Assembly (NCBI RefSeq): GCF_002078875.1
Contig: NC_034413.1
Coordinates: 65,078,252-65,142,251, forward strand
Direction of reading: 5' to 3'
Length of the DNA stretch: 64,000 bases
From: Numida meleagris
Taxonomy: Eukaryota > Chordata > Aves > Galliformes > Numididae
Below, piece after piece: positions 37,201 through 52,200 of this stretch. The translations under genes and the position numbers were made by a program. Below the pieces are notes generated by a model. It was not told the DNA's origin and ran no database searches. It worked only from the letters and a program-made list of their open reading frames with translations. Positions within the stretch are counted from its first letter, which is position 1; each line of letters opens with the position of its first letter.

Positions 37201-40200
37201 AATCTGTGAGCATCTAAGCTTCTCCTTTCAGCTTCTCTTGGCTGTTTAAATATTAATAGAGAGAGACTGACCTTCAGTACTGCTGCTGAATCATGGAAGC
37301 TGGAAAGTGGAATCGATACGTCTTTGTGCTAATGATTAACTGATTACTTTTTGTTAGGACTGGAAAACTGTCAGCTCAATTTTTACACTGCCACATGTTT
37401 GATTCAATTTTTTTCAGTGTTTTGAAATACTGTTCCAAGTAGAACCTGAATGAGGTATGCAACTTTAAGCGCTCTGAAATCAGTTTTAATACGTATTTTA
37501 AAATGTTGTTGAACTGGAAGCTAAAAGGTCAGATTTACAAATACAATTAGTACAGCCTAATTAAACTTTTGCAATTTTACTGAAGTCAGTGGGGCTATTT
37601 ACACAGAGTATATGCTTACGTATGCCTCCTGAATGACGTACAGCTGGGTTGTAAGAACTGACATTTCTATTACTATTGCAGAGTGCTAACTGGTCGCTGG
37701 CTTCTTCTTTTACAGAGATATGGATACGATGGATGGGTACAGCTGGATCATCACTGCAAGGTTTGGCCTGTTTGGTGCTCTAAGCTGAACTTGTTGTAAT
37801 CAGAAATAAAAAAAGTTCCAGGAAATCCATTAAAAAGCAAAGTAGCAATATGGTTGGCTGAGTCTTTGACAGAGATTTATCTAGAGGTCTATTTTTATGA
37901 ATAAATATCACTCAAAGTCCTAATATGCCTCAGTAGAACTTGCTTTTGACATGAAACAGTGCAGCCATTTTACATTCTCTTGTATGAGCCACTATCCATT
38001 TTTTGTCATAATATTTTCTAAACACTTGGAATAGGTAGCTCTTAGGAATTGTTTTTAATAAGACATGTCAACATAGAGTAGATAACACAGAATTCTTTTA
38101 GTTAAATGCAGTCATCTATATGAGAAGCAAAAACAAAGGGAACTGGTATTTCAATAAAAGTGTAAGAATTTAATCATGAAAATGTCTTCAAAGGGGAATA
38201 GTAACTTCTGTAATGTTATGAGGGAAAGGAGGACAAAAAGTGGTTTCAATATTCAAGAACAAGAGGAACAATACACAGATTTTGGAAGTGTCTGCTCCTT
38301 GCAAGCTAATAATACACGCTGTTGCCATTCTATAACATGCAAGGCCATGCCATCAAATGCCTAACAGCCTTTGATGAAAGAGGGCCACAGGTTATGAAGG
38401 CTGGGACCAAGGATGAGGAGCAAACAAATACTATGCTGAAATTTCAGATCTCAGCCTAAGCAGGCATGGGAGGAGAGAACAAGCCACCTGCTGAATCAAA
38501 GTGCGGATGGCACAGCTTCTGAGATTCTGGTAGGTGCAGGAAGGGGAGACAGGGGGACAGTTTTAGCAGCTTAGCTGTTTGTTACAGGCCTCGTGCTAAA
38601 ACTCCTAGCTAAAAATAGCTCACAGAGGAACTCTGTGGCAAGTCAATAATAGCCTTATATTCTCTGCAGAGAATTCTGCCTAGCCTACTTCTGTCTGAAA
38701 ATGTTGCATTAAAAAAGTGCATGGCAAAATAAAATTCTGTTCCGACACGTGGAGGCAGGGAAGTTAACTCTTAAGATTTTTTAGAAGATTTTTTTAAAAA
38801 GTTAAATCTTCTCAAGCCTCAATAAAGAAAATAATTACATGTGTGTTTTAAGAAGCGCAGTTGGGGATGTAACTGTATAGCTCAGTGATGCAGTAATTTA
38901 AAATGTCTGTAGCTCACTGAACCAAATCAGCCTCCTGGATCTGATTCTTAAATCTCTCTCTCTTAATGTTCAAATAAATTAATTAAGGTCTTAAATATTA
39001 GATAATGTTAAGAATAGCACAACACAGCACTTCACAGCGCAGCTCCAGCAGCCATTGCTTTGGAACCTGAAAAATTTCTTCACCATCTCTTTCATTCTCA
39101 CGACTGCAAAAGCTTCTCACCAGCTGAGGTGTCTGAGTAATTTCTTATCTAAAAAATATGATGTGCAGATTAGTGGCAGTGTCTAGGGGCAGTAACAGTG
39201 AGACTGATTTTCCAGTCATTCTGTTGCTGGGCCAGATCTTTCTATCCTGACAGACATGAGCATGAATCTATTCAGACGATCGTATTCTGCTTTCCTTCAT
39301 AATCAAGTCTGTTGTTGCTCACATACAATGCTGTGAGTACAGCCTTGACCTGTAGGATGTTTTCATTCACAAAGAATCAGCTAATGCAAAGGAAAATAGG
39401 AAACTGTGCAAAGAGCTCTCTAATGAGAGCAACACAGGGCTTATTAAGAGCTTCCCTGTATTGCAAACCCCGCTGCAGCATTCAGAGAACTACAGTTCAT
39501 CTCAGCATTTATGTATGAGCACTGTCAAGGTTGCTGGCGAAATTACAATCTGTCCAACACTGCTTTCAATATTAGCAGAAGGAAATATATATGAGTTCAG
39601 CTGGTGTGCTTTAGCTTTGCCCGAGGAAAGAATTACAGTTCACCTGTGTTCACCGAAACACTGCCAGCAGTAAACCAGAAAAGGCCACACAACCTGCTTG
39701 GATGTGATACAGTGCTCAGTCCAACTCAGTTCTACTCTGTTCTCTCTACTCACACCCCAAATATTTTTCCATTTATTAGGCAGTCTGCAGCAATGGGCCA
39801 ATCTTCTCTCTCTCTCTCTTTTTTTTTTTTACATAATGGAGAGCGTGGCTACAGTAAAACTTTCTGTCAGGCTGGAAAATCAATTTTACAAGAACTCGAA
39901 GTATATTAGCAGAGGATCAGGATGATGTAGTTGTTCTTACTGACTGTAGTATTTCAAGTAATTTTCACAGACTGTGGTACAGCTAACTGGTAACTTGACA
40001 GTTTGCTGAGGTAGCACAGTTAGCTTTGCTGAAGAGAGCTTTAAAATATTCATTAGAGCAGTATATTTGTGAACGATGTCTAAAGTTTATAGCAAATTCA
40101 AGGTTAAGAATAGCCTGACTTCTCGGAAGATGGTGACAGAAGCCCAGCTCCTCTCTGAATAGTGAAATTGTGTAGCTTATTGCTGTTTTAACGTAACTGT

Positions 40201-43200
40201 AGGAATATTCTTGTTTAACAGGTTTTTATTTAGCAAAATAGACAGGTGTTCTAAGGATCCTAAATGAAAAGATTTTTGCTGGGAAAAATAAAATGGCCTT
40301 TGGAGACAGAGAATTCCCTTTCCAGAAGAAGCAGAAGGCTGCCCTGCACTTAGCTGGTTTTTACTGTGAAGGTGAAAGAATAACCGCTGTGCTTTCTCAC
40401 AGTTTATCTGGCTTTCAATTTTCAACTGCAAATTCAGTGTCTCCTTCTCCCAGTCCATTTCCTGCATGGCCACGTTTACCTCTCCCATGTCCACCCGGTG
40501 GTGTAGATCTTCTGACTTAACCTATTTCCACTTAGCCCCAAAGTAGCAACAAGCAACCAAAGATTATCAGGCCTTGCAAGTATTGGAGAATTCTATCTAA
40601 TCAATTTGTGCTAAGCCAATAGAAATACTGTCTTGTCTGTCTTTACAAACACATAGAGATGTGGGGCTACGTACACCTGTGACAAATATTTTCTTTTGCT
40701 TAATGTGACATCACTGTCCTATGGACAGTTGACAAATCAACCAAAAAAGAATGTTTGGAAAGGACGTTTCCATGTTCACAGCTAAAGGAACAGCACTAAA
40801 TTTCCTGACCTTGATCTTATTTTGAATTTTTTCAGTTTGGGAACTGGTGGGAAATGAGGATGGTATATAGTAGATCAGGTAGTGGTTTTATGCTGTGTTT
40901 AGATTTGCGGGTTTGTTTTTGTTGGGTGTTTTTTTGTGTGTGTGTGTGTGTGTGTGTGGTTTGGGGATAAACTTTGGTTAAAGTTTAGTTGAAGTTATGA
41001 AATAACTAAATTAAAGTTACTATATAAATTAGCATGTGCTACTTTGTCACATTTATAATATATGAAATTGTCATTTCACAGGGACAGGCCAAGATGATGA
41101 AGGATGGGAAGGTTTTTAGAGTTATTCAAGAGAACTGCTGGGATCCAGTAGTACGGATTAAAGAGATGGACCTATCAGGTACCTCCACAAGGGAACTGAA
41201 ATCTTTGTGTCTCATTCAGAACATCTGCTCCGTTAGACAATCTGAAAGTGCTTACTAACTATATCAAAATTAAAAGACTTATCAAACTGCTTCCTTAGCT
41301 TAAATCCATTAGAAGACAGTGAAAACTGATATGCTATATATTCAGACTCAAATTGGATGTGTTCCCGTAACTTTCCTCATTTTCAGTAGCAATTTATTCC
41401 CCAGATGGACTCACTGGATTCAGTGGGATTGTTCATGCAATAAGGAACTAGCTGACATAATTAAAGACGGCAGAATTTGGACTTGAAAAGAGATGTTCCA
41501 GGTTCCAGGTATAGACGTGATGTACATGAAAGAGGAAACCATTTCATTTTTATTCCAAATGTTAGGAGTCCGCTTATTTTTTTTTAATCTAATTGTTTCC
41601 TTTTGTAATACATTTTTTTCTGTTTCTGTATATTTGCTGGAGGATTGTGAGCCTTGAGAACTGCTACCATTGCTTTCTCAGGAAAGAGTTTTCCTGATTT
41701 AGAAAGAAACTTAACCACATGCCAGATCTGTAATTGTATCTTCTAGCAGGTTTCTTCGTGTCACTAGGTAAGATTTGCAGAGACTGAGCAAAAAATCAAT
41801 GATTTTTCAGTTCTTACTGACACTGTAATTCCAAATTATTTTTGCAAGAGAAATGCTAGATTACTAGAGATTATCTATTCTTAGATTGAGGCCTGAATAA
41901 TTCCCTGCATCAGTTCCTAATGAAACATAACTTGAGTATCTTCTCCAACTTATCAAAGAGAACAAAGATCTTTGATTTGAATTATCTCAAAGACCAGATT
42001 TATTATACACAATACCTCCACGATCATTATGTTACTTTTCCAATGGGATAGCATGTTAGGGGGGATATCTGGGGTCTTTCTCCTAATGGAGGTTTACTCT
42101 GCAACACATAACATAAGCCAGTCTGGGAAAACACAACTCCGATAGTTTTCAGCTGCCTTATTGTCACCCTGGAGAAGAACTTCAGACTCCAAACATCAGA
42201 CATGTAAGTGGGAATGGGTGCTGCTTCGACTGGATTGTTATCATTTCCCCGAGTTAACTCAGGGATTTTTGGGGATTGCCACGGTACTCAACTGCAGTGT
42301 CAATCATAAATACCCCTTGGGCATTTTTCCTTTTCAAATATTTCCTGCACCACTAGTGGCAAGTTTCTAGTAATTCTGCCCATCTAATTGCTGTAAATAA
42401 AGGAAAAGATAAGAGCAGTTTTCCAACTTTTTTTGCAACAACTGTCCAGAAAAGAAAATGTATCAGGAAACTAAATAAAACCAACGCCACAATACTTCTT
42501 CAGCAACTAAACAATGCTCACTTGTTTAGAAAAGTAATAATATTAATCTTAAGCTGTGTGTTACAGCACCATCTGGTGACATGCACCATAAAAAATATCC
42601 CCTTTTATTACAGCACTCCAGAGACATGGGTATCAATTAAGTGTGAAAGCAAAAGAGTGCATAGTGTTTTTCATTCCTATCATTCTTCTAATTATAAAGA
42701 CTGTGGGCCATGTTTATTCCTGCCAGTTTACATAGCTCTAGCTACTTAGTTCAACGGCTATTTTATGTAGCACAAACTGAAACAGATTCATACCCCAAAA
42801 AATGAACTTCCAAGTACATCATCATTTTTGAACAAAGACACAGGGAGTCTCCATGCTGAACAAAGCTGTTATCACTCATTGTAAGGTGTTATTAACTCAG
42901 AGAGAGAACTTACAGCATGGTAGCCAAAAGACATTGTGCACTGCCCTAGAATTCTTGACAATAGCAAGAGATGGTAGCCAATGTAACAAAGAGACAAATT
43001 AGTTCCCATAATACTGTGCCTACCATTAAGGTGTATCATCTGCTAATCAGATTGCACCAGGAGGATTCAGGAAGTTAAGTGAAATCATATTCAGAATATA
43101 AAGTAATTTCTTTTCCATGCTGATTCATCTTCTTCCTAAATTTAGTATCTGGGAATGTTCAGTATAAAAATCTACCTTTAAGGTAGTGTACAAATGGATT

Positions 43201-46200
43201 GAAACCAAATATGAGCACACTGTGAGAAACATGGAGAACGTTCTCAATATTCTAATCAAGTGCCCAGTAGCACATAAGCAGAGAATACAAATTAGGCTGT
43301 ACTTAGATAAATATGTCATTATAGACCTAATCTTTAATCTCCAAAACACTGCTGTTGTCCATAATATTAATCAGATCTTGCAAAAGAGACGCCTGAGTCA
43401 GCTTTCCCTCTTATTTCCTACTTAAAATACAGGGAGGGGAAAATGATTTTGTTAAAAATTTGCGTGCTTTATCAGGGCCATTGTCTTAAATTCTTGTAGA
43501 GTTCTTCTGCCATCTTTTGAATTAGTATTTTTATTGCTTACAACCAAGTTAAATTTTTAAAAGCGCGATAAAAGATGTGCATAAATATTACAATATGAGA
43601 TGGTGCTGCAATCAGACTTAAAGAAAAATACAGTTTTGCATGTAACTGTTTAGTTAAGTAATAGAATCAGAGAATCCTTGGAGCTGGAAGGGACCTTTAA
43701 AGGCCATCTAGTCCAACTCCCCTGCAATGAACAGGGACGTACACAGCTAGGTCAGGTGCTCAGAGCCTGGTCCAGCCTGGCCTTGAATGTCTCCACAGCC
43801 AGGGCTCTCACCACATCTCTGGGCAACCTGTTCCAGTGTCTCAGCACCCTCAGTGTAAAAGACTTTTTCCTTGTATCTAACCTAAATCTACCCTCTTTAA
43901 GTTTGAAACCATTTCCCCTTGTCCTTTCACTACAGGCCCTGCTAAAAACGTCTGTCCCCTTCTTTCTTGTAGCTCCCCTTTAGATGCTGGAAGTCCTAAT
44001 TACTGTATGTTGTTTACTCTGTTGTCCATGTACCAGGTTTGGTAGGTTCATTCCTGTAAACTTTCACACACAGTGGTATAGATTTGTGTTTGAACAGAAA
44101 CCAAACAACGTAGACTTAATTCTCCTTGTTGCTGAGATTGTTACTCAATTGTTAATCAAGAGATTGCATACTGTTGGTTTAACATTCGTTTACTTGAGAA
44201 TAACATTAAATTGCAATTTTACTCAACTTCACACCTGCTTAAATCAAAATACACTGCTAAAATCAAAATCCATGGTTTCACAAAAAAGTCTACTGTTAGT
44301 ATGGAAGTTTTCTCTTTCTTTCTCCTTAGCAAAAATATTCCAAACCTAATAAACTGATACACCGCAAGATTTTTTACCATGATTCTCAAGCAGCAAAAAA
44401 CAGATTGCATCCATAGTAAAGTTAGCTCATTCTTTCTTTCCATTTTAGCTGTTAATATGCTTCTGCATTTCAATCCAAAGTGCTTTCTTGTTTTTAACAT
44501 TATATCAAAAGAATGAAACATTAATACCTGTTTTTGCTTCTTCAGGCGTCACCGTCCAAGTCCTTTCCACTGTCCCTGTAATGTTCAGTTACTGGGTAGG
44601 TTCCTAGTAGCATATTTTGTTGTTCATATGTTACAAAACTTTTTAAAAATTGAATGTATCTTCCTGTAAATTACGTGATTGAAATAGCTGCTAGAGCACA
44701 GATGAAAATGGGGAATGGTTCTGGGGAGGAAAACAATCAAAAAAAACCCAGTGATCAGAAGAGCCTGCGGGGTGTCCTGGCAAAGTTCCACTCTGGAGTA
44801 CATCCAGGAGGAAGGAAAGAGGCAGCGATAGAATTTCTGCTGGGGATCTTATGTGGGGTAGCTGGAAACATGGAGCAAGAATTCACAGAGCAAAGCCGCT
44901 GGTTAGCAGGAAGATGGACTGATGGACTGATCCCATGAAAGTTAGGCATCCGGCAGTATTTTCTCAGGCACTAAAAATTCAAGGATGTATTTGGGACTTT
45001 GTCTGACTTTCTTTTAAATGTGCCATGGGAGGAGAACCCAGAATCCTTTCAATCTTAAAATCCAGTGGGAAAATTAAGTTAATATGTTCCCTTCACAGCT
45101 TGATCTTGTATGCATCAAAGAAGTAGGAATAGTCTGGTAAGATAAAGCATAGCAATGCGGTGCTCTAAATATATTCTCAGATTGAATGTTTAGGTGTGTG
45201 TGGAAGCCATGTTGTGGTTTGTATACAGATATGCTACATCAAAGTTACCGTGTTAAGCCCGTGTATAAGTAGTACCACTGAACCTTACATTCTTTAAAAT
45301 TTTACACCGATATTTATGGCAATTTTTTTCCATCAAGTATGTATTAGGAAAAAAATGGGAAACAAATTGTGTGGATATTGCAGTTTTTAATTAGAATTAT
45401 AACTTATCTTTTTCTAAACATTAGAGAGCTTTGCTCTGTTTTCTCTGTAAAATTACCATGCTCCAGCATCCCACATCTTTCATATTCTTCTCTTCAGCTT
45501 CAACGATAGGATAGTAAACATTAATTGCTATGTTTGAAAATGATTTGCTCAGGTTTTCGCATTTGGCACAACAAAAACAGAGGAGTGGTTTACACAAAAG
45601 ACCAGATACTCCAGTGCATCGGCAACCCGGGCCTTATTGTGCTCTTCCTCAGTGCTAAAGGCAGACACGGTTGATATAATATTCAAGACGAGAAGAACTG
45701 TGGGCAGAGGATTTAAAACAAAGCAAAATTGGATTTCGTTCATTCCGAACTGTAAAGTAAATTTCAGTTTCAAGCCCTGTCTCTGATTTGTTTGCAGTGA
45801 CATTTATCCAATATCTTCCAAAGGTGATAACATTTGAGAACTATATTTTAATGAACTGTTCTGCTTAATATCTTATCAGGCGAAACCTCAGGATACTTTA
45901 GATCTATCCCAGATGTTAAATAATGACTTAGCTGATACAGTAAAAAAGTACCCCAAGAGGTTCATTGGCTTGGGTACGTTACCTCTACAAGCTCCAGACC
46001 TGGCTGTGAAGGAAATGCATCGGTGTGTGAATGAACTTGGATTTCCTGGAGTACAAATAGGATCTCACGTCAACGAGTGGGACCTGAATGCGCCAGAACT
46101 CCATCAGATTTACGCTGTGAGTAAATGTTTCTTTCCTCTTTTGGGGGAATTCTGTGGCATGGAGTTCTATCTGGAAGTATATTGATACGTATTCAATCAT

Positions 46201-49200
46201 CAGCTAAATGTATAGATACATTAAAACCATTGACTGTTCTAATCTGCTCAGTGTAAATGAAGGAACATTTGCAAAAGACTCTCGCTAATTTTACTTAATG
46301 TCTTGGAAATCAAGAGACTAAAAACATTAATTTAAAATTGCACAACACGTTTTAAAGAAAGAAGAGTGCATCTCAAATGTTTTTAATTCATGAATTCACT
46401 AACCCAGCCTGCTTAAACCAGTGAGATAACATTGAAGTCTGAGAATTCTATGAGCGTTTGAACCCAAGTTTCTTATTTACCCAAGTGAAATCGGCACAAT
46501 CCCGTTTTCACACCATGTACTTACATCTGACTAATCACTAGTTAATTGAATTTATCAGTCTGCCAAGCCATTTATTGAGTTGCTATTTTCAATTTACAAA
46601 TGTATATAACCATTACTCCTTAGAATCCAGAAGTTGCATCTTTATTTATATAAGTGTGGGTAAATAAACCTGATTTTTTCCAAAGTGTGACAATCTCCTT
46701 AGCAACAAGAGGAGGTCCAGAAATAAAACTGACAAAACAAACCTGTTAAATCCTGGTTGAGCGTATGAATGACTCTGATTATTATGTACTTACATTTAAG
46801 CAACGTAGTTAAATAACTCAGACAGGATCAGCATCCTGTATTGTTCCTCTGTTTTTCTTCCCAAAGTTATCAGTAGTTTTGGAAAAATCAATGTATTTCA
46901 TGGACGTGGTTCCTTGACCACATGCAGCTAGATTTCCAACTCAGGGTGGATTAGGAAGAGTTGTAAGGTTTTTTAAGCCAATCAGAGTGCCAAAGAGGAC
47001 AGATGTAGTGCAACAACAACAAACACGAGGGAAAACTTCTGTACTTTGAGGGTCACAGAGCACTGGAACAGGCTGCCCAGAGAGGTTGTGGAGTCTCCTT
47101 CTCTGGAGAGATTCAAGACCCACCTGGACGCTTTCCAGTGCAACCTACTCTGAGGAACATGATTTAGCAGGAGGCTGGATGATCTCCAAAGGTCCCTTCC
47201 AACACCTATGATCTGATTCCTGAGTGCAGCTGGAACAATTTATAAAACATTTTGAGAATTAATCTTCATATGAGAAATCAAGCCCAAAGAATCCTACTTT
47301 GAACCAAGTTTTATAATGCAGAATGACTGACATTAGAAAGTACTTTTGTGCCACATTAGTGTGAGGAACGCTTGGCTTTCTACACAGATATTATCACCCA
47401 TGTTCCTAGTCCTTTAGTCTCCAAAAGAACTTTGAATCTGAGTGAGGATTTCAGGGTAGGTACCAGAGGAGTAAATAAAACAAAGCAATGTTTATAGTTC
47501 TTACTTCTGGGCCTATTTACATTGCTAGTATAATGCTCAGTATGATTTTGCAGGAAACCTTCAACGTGACTAAAAACTAAGAGGTATTTTGGCAAGATTA
47601 AGACAAGATTTAGATCTTTTATTTTTGCTGCAGGCCGCTGAACAATTAAATTGCTGTCTTTTTGTACACCCCTGGGACATGCAGCAGGATGGAAGGATGT
47701 CCAAATACTGGTTTCCCTGGCTGATAGGTGAGCGTACATTTATTTTACTTAATCTGTATTTACAAACTGTCACTGGATTATGCCCAGCAGATTGTTGCAA
47801 CTGTACCAGTACAGAGAACAGTGACATGCTTTTTCTTTAAAATCAAGCACTACAGTTACTTCTGTTGTGGAAATCCAGCAGGCATTTCTTTTTAAGCCTG
47901 TATAGTTTGCCTAACTTTTTATATCTAGAACTGAAATGAATAAGACTAGCAATAGAATATAGTATTCTCTCTTGTCCTAAATACAGAGAGCAAATGACTA
48001 GGGGAAAATCAACTGTCTCTGAAATGCAGTCCCAAAAAATAACACAAGTAAATGAAGAACAGGTAGAGTGAGCAAAAGCAAACGTTATTTCCTAGAATTT
48101 CTTTGGACTATTTCCTAGTAATAGGTTGACTGGTGACGAAATATTGAATCTAACTTCATATCAACAATAGTTGAAACAGCTTGTGCTTTGGAAGCTCCCC
48201 AGAGATGTAGGGAATTCATCTGGTTTCTCTTTTATTCCCGATTAGCTGGGTAAATGAGGATGACATTGAGTAACAGGAAGTAGGTTAAATTGCTACTAAG
48301 AAAGTTTTAGATTGATTCCACCCTCACTTACCCTTTTTCATGGTTTCCAGTGGCGATGTTCTGAACAACATATACAATATGCAAATGATGCATGTTCTGA
48401 AAAGCATGGTGTCCCATCCAAGAGCGCATTGTTTTAGAACAGTATCAGTTGGTCTTATTCAGAGAAGGCTCTATAAAACAGACATAAAAAGAGATTAAAA
48501 TTGTTCCATCTACCTAGCAGCATTAATAATCCGGAAGATTTTCCTAGGAAGTCCATGAGGCTTTGCATCTGACAGTATAATACAAACATGAAATAAAGAC
48601 ACCCTTTTGTGCTGGATAGGAATTGTTTCCCCCTGTAGGAGGGGAACTCCAACAGTTCCTAATTTCCAAGCCGGATGTCTGAAGTTATGCACCTAAATAA
48701 GGTGATATTATAAATACATCATGTGTACTCAGAAACTGAGACTTGATATTGAAACCTAAATTGTTGCTGGGTACCTAACAGTTGGTATCCAAGCTACCCA
48801 ATGCAAAAGATGGAGATTAGGTATTGTGGGAACACTGTGGGAACTGATACCACGTCATATTAAAACCTGTGTTGGCATATGCACCAACATAGCTGCCCCA
48901 CTTTCCACACCAAGGAAACCCAGAAGCACAGGTGAAAAGAGAACTTGGCCTATTCCAGACTTGTCTTTGAGCTAGTCAAACTGGGAAGCCAAGTTAGTAC
49001 TGCGCAGTTCAGGACATACCATGCCAACCTGCTGTCCTCATGGTGTAAGAAAAAATGTGGGCTTAGAATTCAGCTGATCTCAGCTTCTAGTTCTGTGTCC
49101 TCATTTAAATTAATTAGTATTGAAGGCCATGTTCCTTTAATGGAAATAACGCGTAGCCTTTGGCACCTGCTCTGTAACTGATATTTTTTCAGTAGGCTCA

Positions 49201-52200
49201 AGGCGCATTGAAGAAAATGAAGATAACATTTAAAACTCAAGGTTTGGCTTGATAAAGCTTTTCTTCTTCTTAGGCATGCCAGCAGAAACAACCATGGCCA
49301 TTTGCTCCATGATTATGGGAGGAATTTTTGAAAAATTTCCTAAGCTGAAAGTTTGTTTTGCACATGGAGGTAAGCAATGCACTTGTTCTTTAGTTGAGCA
49401 GGGTACAATTGTATTTTCTGGTACGCCAGATAATGGAGTTACTACTTTAAGCCTGCCCCTCACTGAGCACTATCAGCACAGTGAGAGTATCTGCCAGATA
49501 GGTTGCTCATATGAACATTTTCTATCATGTCTCAGGCTGTGTTTGAATTGCTATGACAGCCTTTAAGGAAAGTGAGAAGTAAAGGGAGGCAGGAAGCAGT
49601 TTATGGGTAGGGAGCAGTAAGAATCTGGGCGTCACTGTAGCAAAGAAGTGGGAAAACAGAGAAAGAAGGTAATGAAAGGGAATGAATAAAAAAATGCTCG
49701 TGCAGAGCCCTTCTTCTCCAGTTAGTTAATAATAAAACTTAGGTATCCCTCTGTTTTCCCTCCTACATACTTTCAGTTTCTGTTGCTAAAAATTTCTCCT
49801 TGCAGGAGGTACTTTTCCATACACAGTGGGGCGAATCTCCCATGGATTCAACATGCGCCCCGATCTGTGTGCAGTGGATAATAAGATAGATCCAAGAAAA
49901 TACCTTGGTTCATTTTACACGGACTCTCTTGTCCACGATTGTGGTGCACTAAGGCTCCTAACAAGTGTAATAGGAGAGGTGAGTTTTCATGCTTCCAGAA
50001 GCAGGTGGGTCATTTCAGATTTAATTCCCTCTATGAAATAGCAAAAAGAGAGAAGAGTAAGAAAGCAGGAAGAAGATAGCATATTCACCCAGAAAAATCA
50101 AAACCTAAGCTCTTATAAACTGATGTGCTCATGCAACGTTGACAATGTTCCTCACTATAATAAGGAGATCTTTAAGTGGCAGTCTTAATCCGGGAAATCA
50201 TCCGCTGTGAACCCTAGTTGAGAGAGATGAGCTCCTTGTGTGATGTTGATCAGGATTTAGGATCCAAGGGAATGGCACGGAGCTGCGTCAGCGGAGGGTC
50301 AGGCTGGGTGTGAAGAACAGATCCTTCACCAGAGGGTGGCTGCGCCCTGGAACACGCTGCACAGGGCAGCAGTCACGGCACTGAGCTGCTGGAGTTCAAG
50401 AAGCATTGGACACTGCTCTCACTCATAGAGTTTGGATTTTGGGTGGTCCTGTGTGGAGCCAGGGGTTGGGCTCAGTGATCCTTATGGGATATCCTGCAAT
50501 TCTAGGGTGAGACTGAAAGCAGAAGCAATCATTTGGAGCCTGACTTTCAAATAGCTTAATTGCCTACTTCTTCAAGAGCATCTATGAAGAAATCAGTATT
50601 TCAGCTTGGAATGTTGCAGGTGTTAAAAAGTTAGTATTAAAGCACGTTTTTGTGGGGATCCTGCAAGAAATATTTCTTCATTAGAGTAAAAAGTGAAGAA
50701 ATCTTTATACTTTAGTAGCCTGCTTAAATCATGTACGCTGTGGATCATAAAAATCCACAACCGTTCAAATAATTTCTTTTTATTGGTAACTCAAATGATT
50801 CCTTCTTACTACTAAATGTTCCAGAAAGTGTGGAGGACAGTGTAATAGATACCTACAAATCAGCAAGAGGCTTATAGCTGTGTCTTGTTCTCCGGAACTC
50901 CCCAGATAACAAAAACAGAAATACAAACTCTCCACATGAGCCTTCTTGTCAACAGCTGTGTTCCTATTGCCTGTCTATTAGGTCGTAGGCCCACCTAGTA
51001 CTTCCTTGGGTATGAGGCTGTTGTCATCAGGGGCTCTTGTACGACCAACGTTCAGAAAAACAAGAAGAAAAAAGTCACTGTTGATTTCCCATTTTCATCT
51101 CCAACAATGTGAGCAGGTTGCTGAAATAATTCTCTACTAGCACTCATACAGCAGTGACTTGCTTAGGTCAAAAAATAATAAAGCAGAATAAACAATTGCT
51201 TTTCTATACCTTAGTACTCTGAGCCCAAATCTCTTCCATTTGAAATCCATAGGTTTTCAGTCTGTTCTGCACTGCAGTTTTTAAATTGGAATTCTGCCTG
51301 CAGCTTCCCTACAGTACTTTTGCTTTTTAGGAAAACTACATTTGAAAATTCATGAAAAATTCAGCACAGACAGCACATCTACAGCCTGAAACAATATTAT
51401 GGGAAGTTTTGTGAAGTGTATATACACACTGTATGTATATACACGTGCAACCTACAGCTATAAGGAAAGGAGGGAGAATATCTATTTCTTAAAGCCATCA
51501 TGAATCAAAAATAGATTTGGAGGAGCCCCATAATGCGTGCAGCCTTAGTTATGTCAAGAACAAGTGAAACAAAGCCCAGTCAGTTTACTTGTCAAAAAAT
51601 CTGCTAATAAGCTGTCAGTATTAGAACATTCTTGTACCATCGGTGGCTATGAACTCAGCTGGCATTCACCAAGTTCTACCCAGATACAGCCTGATAGTGA
51701 TAGGACAGGGGAATGGTTTTAAACTGAAAGAGGGGAGATTTAGATACTGAGAGGAAATTCTTTACTCAGAGAGTTGTGAGGCCCAGGCACAAGCTGCCCA
51801 GTAAGGCTGTGGATGGACGCCCCATCTCTGGAGGCATTCACAGCCAGCTTGGGTGGGACCCTGGGCAGCCTGGTCTAGTAGGAGGCAACCCTGCCCCCAG
51901 CAGGGGGGATGGAACTACGGGATCTGTAAGGTCCTTTCCAAACCAAGCCACTCCATGATTTTATGATTCAATGACATAATAGCATAGATGGCATGGGTAT
52001 GACCAATCTGAACAGGAGGGGAAAGATGCAAGGGATCCCTTATTTTGTATTCCCCACCACTTTTAGCCTGCTAGTTGGGTGAATTATTTTGGTGAATTAG
52101 AGGACCAAGAAAGCTTCATGTTCTCGTACTGCAATCCACAGTCCTCCAAGAGGACGAGCTGTGCAGTGCACATCCTAGCACCTGTTTCTTTCTTTCCAAT

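Larger units (their letters stand above)
44596..49805 (+). other. ACMSD: ACMSD introns 4 to 7
   Basis: Introns 44596-45879, 46117-47633, 47728-49273 and 49370-49805 lie between exons 4 and 8. The only element recognised is a CR1 fragment in intron 5 (47029-47215). An unexplained 94-codon open frame (44654-44938) in intron 4 shows no family similarity. Confidence 0.8.

Noticed and set aside
43678..43983. 101-codon plus-strand open frame.
   Set aside because: It lies entirely within a reverse-oriented CR1 fragment; reading the non-coding strand of this repeat commonly gives such frames.
51776..51958. 60-codon open frame in ACMSD intron 8.
   Set aside because: It is inside the 3' region of a CR1 fragment and not a gene.
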